The notes under the pieces: generated by a model | Told to the model about the DNA's origin: nothing | What the model saw: only the letters and a program-made list of their open reading frames with translations | The model's database searches: none | Position numbers and translations under genes: made by a program | Assembly: GCA_026015035.1 (NCBI GenBank) | Contig: JAOZHB010000050.1 | Location: forward strand, 1-54,567 | DNA: 54,567 nt | Source of the DNA: Candidatus Bathyarchaeota archaeon | Lineage (GTDB): Archaea > Thermoproteota > Bathyarchaeia > RBG-16-48-13 > GCA-020355125 | Direction of reading: 5' to 3' | In this document: in pieces, positions 17,682 to 26,156 of the stretch | Position numbering within the stretch: position 1 is the first letter of the stretch | How the letters are laid out: each line of letters opens with the position of its first letter

Positions 17682-17915
17682 ATGACCCAATTTGAAAATC
17701 CAGTAAACTGCAAGAAATGTGGGAATCCGATGGAATTTATCCACGGCGACATCAACTCGTGTGCACTATACTACTGCGAGACGTGTAACCTTGTCTATCG
17801 GTACTGTGCTGAATACGAATCCCTCGAGCAGGTCTGTCCGTGTCCCCCAAAGCCACAAAAGAGGTTATCGGAACTGAAGACGATAAACGCGAAACCCGCG
17901 CGCGTTAGCTATTAA
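17682..17915 (+). CDS. Small zinc-ribbon protein in the redox cluster
   Basis: A 77-aa protein with four Cys pairs or singles (CKKC, YCETC, YRYC, CPC), probably a zinc ribbon. Start ATG with AAAGGGATGAA upstream. It sits between the lipoyl carrier and NuoE, an unusual position; it may be an assembly or structural factor. Confidence 0.65.
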   Translation: MTQFENPVNCKKCGNPMEFIHGDINSCALYYCETCNLVYRYCAEYESLEQVCPCPPKPQKRLSELKTINAKPARVSY

Positions 17916-17938
17916 GAGGCTTCTGGGGTCTGAGAGAT

Positions 17939-18397
17939 ATGAAGAATCCGATTAAGGCACTTCAAGACGCACAGAACGCGCATGGCTACCTATCTACAGT
18001 GACCTTGCAATCCATATCAAAGAACCTTAATCTCCCCTTGAGCAAAGTCTATGGGATCGCCACTTTTTACCATCAATTTCGCCTGCAACCTGTCGGCGAA
18101 TACGTGATATACATCTGTAAAGGAACGGCATGCCACACCGAAGGAAAGGAAACCATCATCCAATACTTACGGGAGTTTCTGGGCTTAAAAGAGGGAGAAA
18201 CCACCACGGACGACGGAATATTCACCATTGAATATGCCCGATGCTTTGGGTGCTGCAGCTTAGCACCCGTGATTATGGTTGCTGACAGACGCGGGTTCAG
18301 CAGTCAAATTTTTGGGAATTTAACGCCTGCAACGATAACAACGATCATTAACGACTATAAAACCGAGTATCTCTCCATCCCGGTGGGGGTGCTCTAG
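17939..18397 (+). CDS. NuoE/HoxE-like [2Fe-2S] subunit
   Basis: A 152-aa thioredoxin-like ferredoxin of the 24-kDa complex I subunit family. A helical N-terminus (GYLSTVTLQSISKNLNLPLSKVYGIATFYHQF) precedes the four cluster Cys in CKGTACHTEG and YARCFGCCSLAP. It passes electrons to or from the NuoF flavin. Its stop is immediately followed by the NuoF start (18398), so the pair is co-translated. Confidence 0.92.
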   Translation: MKNPIKALQDAQNAHGYLSTVTLQSISKNLNLPLSKVYGIATFYHQFRLQPVGEYVIYICKGTACHTEGKETIIQYLREFLGLKEGETTTDDGIFTIEYARCFGCCSLAPVIMVADRRGFSSQIFGNLTPATITTIINDYKTEYLSIPVGVL

Positions 18398-20197
18398 TTG
18401 GCTACCAAACATTGGCTTACCGTCAAGGTCCCCTTAGCCAGTTGCACCATCGCATCGGGCGCGGAAGAAATCCTCAACGAAGTGTCAAAGCAAGAGCAAA
18501 TTGACGTGAAGACCGTCGGGTGTATGGGCCTCGACTTCATCGATCCATGGATTGAACTAGAAGCAGACCCGTATCCACCCGCCATCTATGCAAACGTCAA
18601 GGCGGAAAACGTTGAACGCATCATAAACGACTACGTATCGAGAAACCTGTCCTCCGCCTATGCGTTACGGTATCGAACGAAGCAGCCTCAAGGCCAGAAA
18701 AAGATACCCGTGTTAAACGAATTGGATGCATGGAAGCACCAAACGAAGTGGGTCACCCGTAACTGTGGCATCGTCAACCCCGAATCGATAGAAGATTACG
18801 TGGCTCACGGAGGATATCAGGGTCTTCAGCGAAGCCTCAGTATGACGCCGGAGGACGTTATCAAGGAATTGAAGCAGGCGGGTCTCAGAGGTAGAGGTGG
18901 AGCAGGATTCCCAACCTGGTTGAAATGGAACATCTGTCGAGAGCAAGGTGATACACCGAAATACGTCATCGCCAACTGCGACGAAGGCGATCCAGGCGCA
19001 TTCATGAACCGATTGCTCGCTGAGTCCGATCCGCACAGGATCGTGGAAGGCTTGATGATCTCTGGATACACGATAGGCGCAGAGCAGGGCTTCATCTTCG
19101 TGCGAGCAGAGAAGCCGTTAGCCGCGAAAAGGCTGGAAAAGGCTGTTCACGATGCAAGGACAGCAGGGTACCTCGGTGACCACATTGTAGGTAGCAACTT
19201 CAACTTCGACGTCGAAGTGTTCCTGAGTGCAGGGGCATTCGTCTGCGGTGAAGAAACCGCGATGATCGCATCGATGGAGGGGGGGCGAGCACATCCCCGG
19301 CAGCGACCGCCATACCCTGCAACGAAGGGGTTATGGGATAAGCCAACCACGATCAACAACGTGGAGACCTTGGCCCACGTGGCAACGATCTTGACGGAGG
19401 GCAGTGAGAACTTTCCCGACGGAACCGCAAAGACGCCTGGGACCAAAGTGTACTGCGTCACCGGATCCGTGAAACGGACAGGGGCCTTCGAGGTTGCAGT
19501 AGGCACTTCAATCCGAAAACTGGTGTACGAGATCGCGGGCGGCCCTCCAGAAGGCAGGGACGTCAAAGCGTTTCAAATTGGTGGACCCAGTGGCGGCTGC
19601 ATCCCCGCGTCCATGGCCAATCTTTCCCTCGATTATGAGACGCTGCAAGCGGTAGGCGCCATTATGGGGTCCGGTGGAATCGTGGTAATCGACGACACCA
19701 ACTGCATGGTTGACATCGCGCGGTTCTTCGTCTCCTTCACGAAGGCTGAAAGCTGTGGAAAATGTTTGACTGGACGAGTTGGAACGAGGATCATGGCGGA
19801 AACGTTGGACAAGATCGTCCAGGGGAAGGGAGCCCCATCGGATTTAGACAACTTAGCGACCGTGTGTGACAGTATGACGAAGGCCAGTCTCTGTGCGTTA
19901 GGTCGAACCGCGCCCAACCCCGTGTTGACCACCCTCAAATACTTTCGCGACGAATACCAGGCCCACATTCAGGAGATGACATGTCCAAGCCTGGTCTGTA
20001 ATCCACTGATTACGTATCGCATAGAGCCCACCACATGTATTGGCTGTACGTTATGCGCACGAAATTGTCCAGCCCACGCGATCACGGGTGAAGTAAAGGG
20101 CGTCCACGTCATTGACCAGGACAAATGTGTAAAATGCGGGACATGCATTGAGGCTTGCCCGCAAAAAGCCATCAGTAAACATACGGGAGGAGAATAA
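18398..20197 (+). CDS. NuoF-like NADH dehydrogenase subunit with extra ferredoxin domain
   Basis: A 599-aa protein starting at TTG directly after the NuoE stop. Residues 1-85 are a thioredoxin-like N-domain with few Cys; GLRGRGGAGFPTW (162-174) and the CDEGDPGAFMNR segment bind FMN/NADH; SLBB-type IGGPSGGCIP follows; ESCGKCLTGRVGT carries the N3-type 4Fe-4S cluster. A C-terminal 2x[4Fe-4S] domain ends it (CIGCTLCARNCP, CVKCGTCIEACP). This layout matches HydB/NuoF of flavin-based bifurcating complexes. It is probably the NAD(H) site of the encoded complex. Confidence 0.93.
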   Translation: MATKHWLTVKVPLASCTIASGAEEILNEVSKQEQIDVKTVGCMGLDFIDPWIELEADPYPPAIYANVKAENVERIINDYVSRNLSSAYALRYRTKQPQGQKKIPVLNELDAWKHQTKWVTRNCGIVNPESIEDYVAHGGYQGLQRSLSMTPEDVIKELKQAGLRGRGGAGFPTWLKWNICREQGDTPKYVIANCDEGDPGAFMNRLLAESDPHRIVEGLMISGYTIGAEQGFIFVRAEKPLAAKRLEKAVHDARTAGYLGDHIVGSNFNFDVEVFLSAGAFVCGEETAMIASMEGGRAHPRQRPPYPATKGLWDKPTTINNVETLAHVATILTEGSENFPDGTAKTPGTKVYCVTGSVKRTGAFEVAVGTSIRKLVYEIAGGPPEGRDVKAFQIGGPSGGCIPASMANLSLDYETLQAVGAIMGSGGIVVIDDTNCMVDIARFFVSFTKAESCGKCLTGRVGTRIMAETLDKIVQGKGAPSDLDNLATVCDSMTKASLCALGRTAPNPVLTTLKYFRDEYQAHIQEMTCPSLVCNPLITYRIEPTTCIGCTLCARNCPAHAITGEVKGVHVIDQDKCVKCGTCIEACPQKAISKHTGGE

Positions 20198-20198
20198 C

Positions 20199-20666
20199 AT
20201 GATGTATTCCAAAATGATACCCTACAAAGAAATTACCACGCAGCTCGATCGAGAGGATACGATTGCGGTGATAAGCTGTAACACCTGTGCCAGGGAATGT
20301 GGTTTGGGAGGCGTATCTAAGGCTGACGAGCTGGTTGAAAGACTGGTGCGAGACGGCTATGATGTCACGGAGGAAATTGTGCTGCAGGACGCCTGCTCAG
20401 AGCCCGTGTATCGAAAAGCACGAATACGGCTAGAAGCGGACGCCGTCATTGTTCTCGCGTGTAGTGCCGGAATCAGCTGCGTAAAACGATTGTATCCGAA
20501 GAAGAAGGTGTTAACCGTGACGGAGGACGTGGGGCTCTTCGTCACCGATACAGAATTAGAAGTATTCAAGGTTGCACTACCGTTTGCAGGCTTCGAAGAA
20601 GGAGCCGAATACGCGATGTCCACGGGAGCCCCACTACATAAACAAAAGATCAGGTTGGTGAATTAA
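20199..20666 (+). CDS. MetV N-domain-like Cys protein
   Basis: About 155 aa from ATG 20199, with GGGAGGAG upstream; the frame is open further back inside the NuoF gene but that is rejected. It holds SCNTCARECGLGG near residue 27 and VLACSAGISCVKR near 87, matching the N-terminal half of the MetV (MTHFR C-terminal-like, PF12225) protein at 24901-25650. It lacks the Cys-rich C-terminal half. Related domains link MetF to electron-input subunits, so here it may connect NuoF to a flavin or lipoyl partner. Confidence 0.75.
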   Translation: MMYSKMIPYKEITTQLDREDTIAVISCNTCARECGLGGVSKADELVERLVRDGYDVTEEIVLQDACSEPVYRKARIRLEADAVIVLACSAGISCVKRLYPKKKVLTVTEDVGLFVTDTELEVFKVALPFAGFEEGAEYAMSTGAPLHKQKIRLVN

Positions 20667-20668
20667 CA

Positions 20669-21859
20669 ATGATTATTTCATTGCGTGAACTAAGCTATGA
20701 TGAACTGAAAAACAAGCTGAAAAAAGACGATGAAATCGTCCTATGGAGCTGTGATGAATGTATCAAACATTGCGGACTCGGTGGCATGGAGCAGCTACAA
20801 GTCTTAGAGGACTTGCTGAAGCGTGACGGATACCGCGTCCAGAAGGACCTGATAAGCCGATCATGTTTCCTGAACCTCGTCCGTAACCACGAAACCGCAG
20901 TGTCCCACGCCTCGACCATCATCGTGTTGGCATGCGACCTGGGCTACACATGCGTGAAAACCGTCTTTCAAGACAAACAGGTGGTGAAGACCATGAACAC
21001 CGTGGGGACAGGAAACTACACAGTTTACCGGGGCCCTGTTCTGACGTCACCCTTGCCGTGGACGAAATTAGAGCCTTCCGAAAACGGATACACGTTGAAA
21101 ACAGTGTCCGAGAAATTAGGGCTGTATCCTTCATTCTTTGACGCCGTTGACACGGTGGATCTTGTGAACATCGTGGTTGACGGTAAACCATTCCAAGCGA
21201 AAAACGGGGAGAACCTCCTGGATGCCTTGCAGAAGCTGGGCTTCAGGATTCCCCACTTATGTTATGACCCCAGTCTCGGATTGATTGGGGCATGCCGACT
21301 CTGTATGGTGAAAATCAAGGGACGGTTCTTCCCTTCCTGTTGCACGGAAGTTTCTGAAGGCATGGAGATCGTTGTGAACGACGATGACTTGGATGAGCAT
21401 CGTAGACTGATGCTGGAGTTCATCATCGCGGAAAAGGGGTTGGACGTGACCAAGAGAAGCAGGGAACTGCGTTACTGGACGCGAAAATACAAGCTTGCTG
21501 AAACGCGGTTCAAGCTGAAAATGAAGGACCAGCAGGTGGATGATTCAAGCGAGGTAATGGTTATCGACCCCAGCCTATGCGTCTTATGTGAGCGATGCGT
21601 TGTAGCCTGCAATAATGTGTCGGGGCAGCATGTCATCGATTTTGCCGGTCGAGGAAGCGATACACAGATGATAACGGGGTTAAATGAGCGGTTCAGTGAG
21701 ACAAACTGTGCCTCGTGCATGGCTTGTGCCCATTATTGTCCGACCGAGGCCATAACTCCCAAGCTCCTCATCAAAAAACTGGCGATAAAGCAGAAACCAC
21801 TCCAACCGATTGCACCTCCTTTGGTAGCGTCATCGATAAAATCCAGAGGAAATGGGTGA
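20669..21859 (+). CDS. Fusion of MetV N-like domain with NuoG/HoxU-like Fe-S protein
   Basis: A 396-aa protein starting 2 bp after the previous stop. Residues 1-110 are a second MetV-N-like domain (CDECIKHCGLGG, VLACDLGYTCVK). Residues about 165-245 are a [2Fe-2S] plant-type ferredoxin fold (HLCYDPSLGLIGACRLCMVKI). Then come a NuoG-like His/Cys region and two 4Fe-4S sets (CVLCERCVVAC, CASCMACAHYCP). No molybdopterin or hydrogenase domain follows. I am not aware of this fusion as a standard architecture. It should be the wire between NuoEF and the downstream flavoprotein. Confidence 0.85.
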   Translation: MIISLRELSYDELKNKLKKDDEIVLWSCDECIKHCGLGGMEQLQVLEDLLKRDGYRVQKDLISRSCFLNLVRNHETAVSHASTIIVLACDLGYTCVKTVFQDKQVVKTMNTVGTGNYTVYRGPVLTSPLPWTKLEPSENGYTLKTVSEKLGLYPSFFDAVDTVDLVNIVVDGKPFQAKNGENLLDALQKLGFRIPHLCYDPSLGLIGACRLCMVKIKGRFFPSCCTEVSEGMEIVVNDDDLDEHRRLMLEFIIAEKGLDVTKRSRELRYWTRKYKLAETRFKLKMKDQQVDDSSEVMVIDPSLCVLCERCVVACNNVSGQHVIDFAGRGSDTQMITGLNERFSETNCASCMACAHYCPTEAITPKLLIKKLAIKQKPLQPIAPPLVASSIKSRGNG

Positions 21860-21943
21860 GATGAGAGGCCTAAGTTGGCTAATGAAAATAATTGAATGAC
21901 CAAGAAGACGAAGAGTCTGGTAACAGCTAGGAGGTTTATGAAA

Positions 21944-22141
21944 ATGAAGGTCGGTATTGGTTACCCAAAACCATGTGATGCGTGTTATTGGAAAAAGTGG
22001 CCGTATGCTCGGAAAGCCGAGGTCTGTGGTTTCCATAATAAGCCCAACGTAGATGGTACTTGTACACACTTCGAACATGAGTTTCCAGAAGTAGAATACG
22101 AACACCCTCTGAAAATGGACAGAAGACGAGGTCTAAGATAA
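21944..22141 (+). CDS. Small Cys/His protein of the redox cluster
   Basis: About 65 aa from ATG 21944, chosen because AGGAGGT lies 8 nt upstream; in-frame starts exist at 21938 and 21896. Cys at KPCDACYW, EVCGFH and GTCTHFE could bind a metal or Fe-S cluster. Its stop abuts the start of the next gene, indicating tight coupling. Family not recognised. Confidence 0.7.
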   Translation: MKVGIGYPKPCDACYWKKWPYARKAEVCGFHNKPNVDGTCTHFEHEFPEVEYEHPLKMDRRRGLR

Positions 22142-23536
22142 ATGCGGTATAGAGTCGACCCCGAATTCAAGCATAAGATCATAAACAGGGAAGGCGGGGC
22201 CTCCTTTAAAACATGTTTCCAATGCGGCACATGTACCGCCAAGTGCCCCGTCTCCCAACACGTTGACTTGCTGCGACCCAATAAGATCCTTCACATAGCG
22301 AAGTTAGGCATACAGAACCACCTACACAGCAACGGGTTCTGGCTGTGTGCTGGCTGCAACGCCTGCGTCTCCACATGTCCCCAAGGCGTAGACCTCCCAG
22401 CAATCATGCACGCCATGAAAAGCCTGGCAGCAGAGGAGAACCAAATTCCTCGCTTTCTCTGCGACTATGAAGTGTTGCGAGAGATCCCGTTTCCCCTCAT
22501 ATATACGTGGCTCTGCCTTGACCCCGACAGCTTTCCCAGGTACCATTCTAACGTTAATGAATGGGTACGCCGAAGCATCCAGGGGTACCTTCGAAGGTAT
22601 CAGGAAGCCAAACCCGATATCACACACAAAGAGAAGGTCGCGGTCATTGGAAGCGGCCCCGCTGGACTCTCCTGTGCTTGGGAGCTGATCAGATGCGGCT
22701 TCTCTGTCACGATCCTGGAACGGGAGGAGCAGGCAGGCGGTATGCTACGGACAGGTTTACCCGCCCATAGATTACCGAAAGAGCTGGTGGACTCCGAGAT
22801 CCAACACCTTGAGGCCTTAGGCGTGGTTGTCAAGACCAACGAAGATGTGGACGCTTCGACCTTTAACGAGTTCGCAGGATATGACGCGGTCTTCTTGGCA
22901 ACGGGCTCCCATCGGAAACGGCGTCTACACGTGGAGGGAGAAGAATTGAGCGGGGTCATCCACGCCATCGACTTTCTTAAAACTATGAACACGCGTGGTC
23001 TATCCAGTTTAGACCGCGTCATCGTCATTGGTGGCGGTGGAGTAGCCATCGATGCCGCCCGCACCGCGATTCGATGTGGAGGTGGAGTGCGGATGTTCTG
23101 CCTCGAAGCAAGGAATGAGATTCCAGGTCATGAATGGGAGCTTCAGCAGGCCTTTGCGGAGGGCGTGGAACTGGAGCCCTCGTGGGGTGTCCAGCGAATC
23201 CTTGGTGAGAAGATAGTGGAAGGCCTCATCCTGAAGCGATGCATCCAAGTCTTCGATGGTCAAGGACGGTTTCATCCCGTTTACGACGAAGAGAAGACGA
23301 AGCGAGTGAACGCGGATACGATAATACTCGCGATTGGACAGGGACCCGATGTTTCCTACTTGGACAAGCTAGTGAAAGTGGGACGAGGCATTATCATTGA
23401 TCCCAACACGATGATGACAAGTGAAAACCGCGTCTATGCTGGAGGGGATGCCGTGAGGGGTGTCGCCAGCATCATGGAAGCCATGGATGATGGTAAACAA
23501 GCGGCATCGACGATTATCAAGCGGTTCTCTAGCTAA
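22142..23536 (+). CDS. HdrC/NfnB-like Fe-S flavoprotein oxidoreductase
   Basis: A 464-aa protein. Residues 25-95 carry two HdrC-like 4Fe-4S motifs (CFQCGTCTAKCP, CAGCNACVSTCP). From about 162, VAVIGSGPAGLSCAWEL is the FAD site; VIVIGGGGVAIDAARTA near 290 is the NAD(P) site; VYAGGDAVRGVASIMEAMDDGK is the C-terminal FAD motif. This is the GltD/NfnB type, which can bifurcate electrons in NfnAB, fused to an HdrC-like input. It abuts the previous gene and ends the cluster with stop TAA inside a CTAGCTAA motif. Confidence 0.9.
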   Translation: MRYRVDPEFKHKIINREGGASFKTCFQCGTCTAKCPVSQHVDLLRPNKILHIAKLGIQNHLHSNGFWLCAGCNACVSTCPQGVDLPAIMHAMKSLAAEENQIPRFLCDYEVLREIPFPLIYTWLCLDPDSFPRYHSNVNEWVRRSIQGYLRRYQEAKPDITHKEKVAVIGSGPAGLSCAWELIRCGFSVTILEREEQAGGMLRTGLPAHRLPKELVDSEIQHLEALGVVVKTNEDVDASTFNEFAGYDAVFLATGSHRKRRLHVEGEELSGVIHAIDFLKTMNTRGLSSLDRVIVIGGGGVAIDAARTAIRCGGGVRMFCLEARNEIPGHEWELQQAFAEGVELEPSWGVQRILGEKIVEGLILKRCIQVFDGQGRFHPVYDEEKTKRVNADTIILAIGQGPDVSYLDKLVKVGRGIIIDPNTMMTSENRVYAGGDAVRGVASIMEAMDDGKQAASTIIKRFSS

Positions 23537-23643
23537 ATGGGGATCCCTGGCAAGTCCGCTTGGCTTCTAAGAATGGTGAATAACATGAATGTCACAAGCT
23601 AGATGAGGAACTCTACATCAACCACTATACCTACTATCGCCAG

Positions 23644-24678
23644 CTAGCTGACCTGACTTGGGAAAGAATTAGACTTGCTGATTTCAATGTTTATGGCCAC
23701 TGAAGCCATGGTTCCGCTATTTTCCGCTATCATCGCTAACATAATGGAAATGGCTCGATAGTAGGGGCTAATCGCTTTCCGCATTTGCCCCTCAACTTCT
23801 GTATCTAATTTCATCCGTAAGTTAAGGGCTTCATTTGCGGTGATTACATCCTTGGAAAAAAGGGATTCGACAGCTTTTTTAAATAATTCCTTTGTCAGTT
23901 GATCGATTGATGATAGCTTATTTAACTCACGCAGGTCTATTCCTGCTTTCATTGTGTGAAGGTCAAGAGCAATCTTGGCTAAGCTTTTTGAACAATCTGC
24001 AATCCTTTCCAAGTTTTTTGAAACGAGTCTTACAGAGATGGGACTGAAAGCTTCGTCTAAACCAATATTTTCAGCTAACGTGGGAGACTTCTGGGCAGAG
24101 AGTAATAACCTCGCAATGAGCCAGTAAATGTTATTGGCTTCGTCCTCTCTTTTAATTACGTCGTTAGCTAGCTCGGGGTCTTGTGTCAGTAGGGCTTCCA
24201 TGGCCTCATTCAGCATTGTAGACGTGATGACAGATAGTCGTTGTAATAGGGAATAGATATTCAATTTTGATGCGTTGATAAAGCATTGAAGAATGATTTC
24301 GTTTCGTGATGCTTCCATGATGCTGGCACCAACAAGTCTTTGAACAATGTTCCTCACTTCTTCGACTTGTTTACCTTTAATGCGGTTTGAGGCGTATATC
24401 TTGATTACATCGACACCCGTCATATAGCCGCCAACGATTAGCCGCTCCAATAGGTTGGGCTCTTTGATTTGGTCACAATTTATATAGTATTCATTTGGCT
24501 TCCTCGCTTCTCCAAGATTCTTCTCACTAAAGATTCGCAGGGACTCGTCTTTACCCTGGTCAATGTGGACAGTGTCTCCAGGTTTTAAGCCTACGAGGTT
24601 AACCCAAGCTTTTGGTAACGATACGCTGAGAGTCGAACGCCCAACTTTCTGAATTTTCCTTTGTTCCAAATCAGGCAC
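23644..24678 (-). CDS. AbrB-PhoU fusion regulator, copy 2
   Basis: A 344-aa paralogue of the protein at 15733-16839: AbrB domain (RKIQKVGRSTLSVSLPKAWV...GLKPGDTVHI, residues 6-45), then PhoU-like helical bundles. It is convergent with the redox cluster and its TAG stop lies in the AGCTAG of the 23642-23649 motif copy. One GCTAGC copy (24166-24171) lies inside its coding region, a rare exception. Its upstream region has two direct repeats (24711-24748). Confidence 0.88.
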   Translation of the reverse strand: MPDLEQRKIQKVGRSTLSVSLPKAWVNLVGLKPGDTVHIDQGKDESLRIFSEKNLGEARKPNEYYINCDQIKEPNLLERLIVGGYMTGVDVIKIYASNRIKGKQVEEVRNIVQRLVGASIMEASRNEIILQCFINASKLNIYSLLQRLSVITSTMLNEAMEALLTQDPELANDVIKREDEANNIYWLIARLLLSAQKSPTLAENIGLDEAFSPISVRLVSKNLERIADCSKSLAKIALDLHTMKAGIDLRELNKLSSIDQLTKELFKKAVESLFSKDVITANEALNLRMKLDTEVEGQMRKAISPYYRAISIMLAMIAENSGTMASVAINIEISKSNSFPSQVS

Positions 24679-24710
24679 TTCGCAACATAAAAAATTGGAA
24701 TTACAGATAT

Positions 24711-24748
24711 TATTCCGCTTGTCATATGTATATGTTTCATATTCCGCT
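24711..24748 (-). promoter_or_regulatory. Paired AGCGGAATA repeats at regulator promoter
   Basis: AGCGGAATA occurs at 24740-24748 and 24711-24719 (minus-strand reading), 29 nt apart, flanking TATA-like ACATATACATATG. Candidate operator for autoregulation. The first copy overlaps the end of the metF-like stub. Confidence 0.4.
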
Positions 24749-24886
24749 AATTACATACCCGTTAAGCGCGTGAGCCTCGTTTAACACCTCAGAGAGATCC
24801 GCGGTTTGTACAGGCGCCCCCTCTCCGGTGAAGACGAAGTCCTCCCTCTGCAGCTTCGTCATAAAGGTTAAACGGTCCTTTGTCAA
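24737..24886 (-). pseudogene. Truncated metF-like gene (5' end only)
   Basis: Directly after the metV stop, a CGGAGGA ribosome site precedes TTG at 24886 and a 49-codon frame: ...MTKLQREDFVFTGEGAP...LSEVLNEAHALNGYVISGI, then TGA. It resembles the start of methylenetetrahydrofolate reductase (first strand and helix of the TIM barrel, before the NVTDN motif). The rest is missing and the regulator promoter begins here. It suggests a metV-metF operon cut by rearrangement. Confidence 0.55.
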
Positions 24887-24900
24887 CGCCGTTTCCTCCG

Positions 24901-25650
24901 TTATTTCGTGGATTTGCCGTGGTTTCGAGCGTCTCGCAGGGCCTTCACGATGATCTCAGGTGTTTCGCTGGGCCCGAGAAGGGGACTGCTCTTAATCTTC
25001 ATATGGCTGGGAATGGCGTCGATTCCCCGGGGGTAGGCTTGTAATCCGAACTGTTTCGGGGACCGTATCTTCCGGAATAATTCCATCCGCCCCTGTTTTT
25101 TCAACCGCTCCCAAATTAAGACCCATGCGCAATCCCGGACGTATCCCCCCACCTCGCATTTTCCATCCATCATTCCGCCGCAGGGACCATTCATTAACCC
25201 CTTGGCACACCGTGTCACGGGGCAAATTCCCGCGGTCTCGCCTAAGTAGCATTCGCCACACGCCTTGCAGCGTTCATAGTACAGCCCTATTCGCTCAACC
25301 TTTCCCAAGAAGTGGGTATCTAATCCGGGAAAGCACGGAAGATCCACCACGTCAGACAGGGTTTGAACCCCCGCTCCACATGCCAAAACAAGTAATGCGT
25401 CAACGTCCTTTCCCAACCTCTTAATATGTCTCCAGTTCTTTCGGGCAAGTCGTTCGTCACAGGGGGCTTCTATCATCATGGTCTCTACAAACCATCGTCC
25501 GCGGAGTCTGTCAGCCATTTCCTCAACCTGCTTCTCCCCACCGGTTTGGACTTCCGTGGCACACGTGCCGCATCCAACGATCAACACGTTAGTGTAGGGT
25601 TCAAGATACCTCATGATTTCTTTAAGCGGTTTTTGGGTAGTGACGATCAT
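24901..25650 (-). CDS. metV: MetV-like protein (MTHFR C-terminal zinc/Fe-S domain)
   Basis: A 249-aa protein with the MTHFR_C layout (PF12225). N-half: LIVGCGTCATEVQTGG and VLACGAGVQTL. C-half: CKACGECYLGETAGICPVTRCAKGL, then NGPCGGMMDGKCEV, the Cys-rich cluster domain. In acetogens MetV partners MetF and routes electrons to methylene-THF. Here the intact metF partner is missing, so MetV may instead serve the NuoEF/NfnB cluster, which has two proteins with the same N-domain. Confidence 0.85.
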   Translation of the reverse strand: MIVTTQKPLKEIMRYLEPYTNVLIVGCGTCATEVQTGGEKQVEEMADRLRGRWFVETMMIEAPCDERLARKNWRHIKRLGKDVDALLVLACGAGVQTLSDVVDLPCFPGLDTHFLGKVERIGLYYERCKACGECYLGETAGICPVTRCAKGLMNGPCGGMMDGKCEVGGYVRDCAWVLIWERLKKQGRMELFRKIRSPKQFGLQAYPRGIDAIPSHMKIKSSPLLGPSETPEIIVKALRDARNHGKSTK

Positions 25651-25745
25651 CTTTCAGCATACCCTTTAACTATTCTCTTATTCCACGACGAATCAGTCAT
25701 CTTCTATGTGAGTCGTTATGTTAACTCACGGATGGACATACGACA

Positions 25746-25865
25746 CTAACTACTGGCTAGAAGCTTCAGCTTTCGGATTTCTTGATAACAGTCCTCGCAA
25801 TAAAACTTTCCACCACTATATACTAACAACTCTGTTTCTTTTCCACATTTATTGCATGTTTTCAT
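25746..25865 (-). CDS. 39-aa zinc-finger-like protein
   Basis: Starts MKTCNKCGKE, with a second pair CEDC near residue 24; a CxxC-x(n)-CxxC ribbon. A very strong ribosome site (GGGGAGGTGA) stands 5-6 nt before the ATG, supporting a real gene despite its size. Confidence 0.6.
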   Translation of the reverse strand: MKTCNKCGKETELLVYSGGKFYCEDCYQEIRKLKLLASS

Positions 25866-25947
25866 CTATTTCACCTCCCCTCTAATGCGTCTTATTCTTT
25901 GAAGATACTATCGAAGTGCTCTTCGTGGATAGGTTGCCGTTATTGAG

Positions 25948-26091
25948 TTAGCTATGATGAACGGAGTTCTGTTGATTCATTACGACAAGTGGTGTTATCG
26001 CCTTGGTTTCTTCACAATTTGGACACTGCGGTTCAACACTGGCACTTAGAACTTCAAATATGACGCCACATTTTTTACATTTGTAATTCAT
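25948..26091 (-). CDS. FmdB-like mini zinc ribbon
   Basis: About 47 aa from the ATG at 26091 (MNYKCKKCGVIFEVL...CPNCEETKAI); an upstream ATG at 26136 would add 15 residues. Two CxxC pairs give a zinc ribbon like that of FmdB-type regulators. Its role is unknown. Confidence 0.6.
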   Translation of the reverse strand: MNYKCKKCGVIFEVLSASVEPQCPNCEETKAITPLVVMNQQNSVHHS

Positions 26092-26156
26092 CACATTTAC
26101 CTTAACGAAGGGGTTTAAGGAAAGACGTTGGTCCACGCTTCTAACGTTCTTATACT

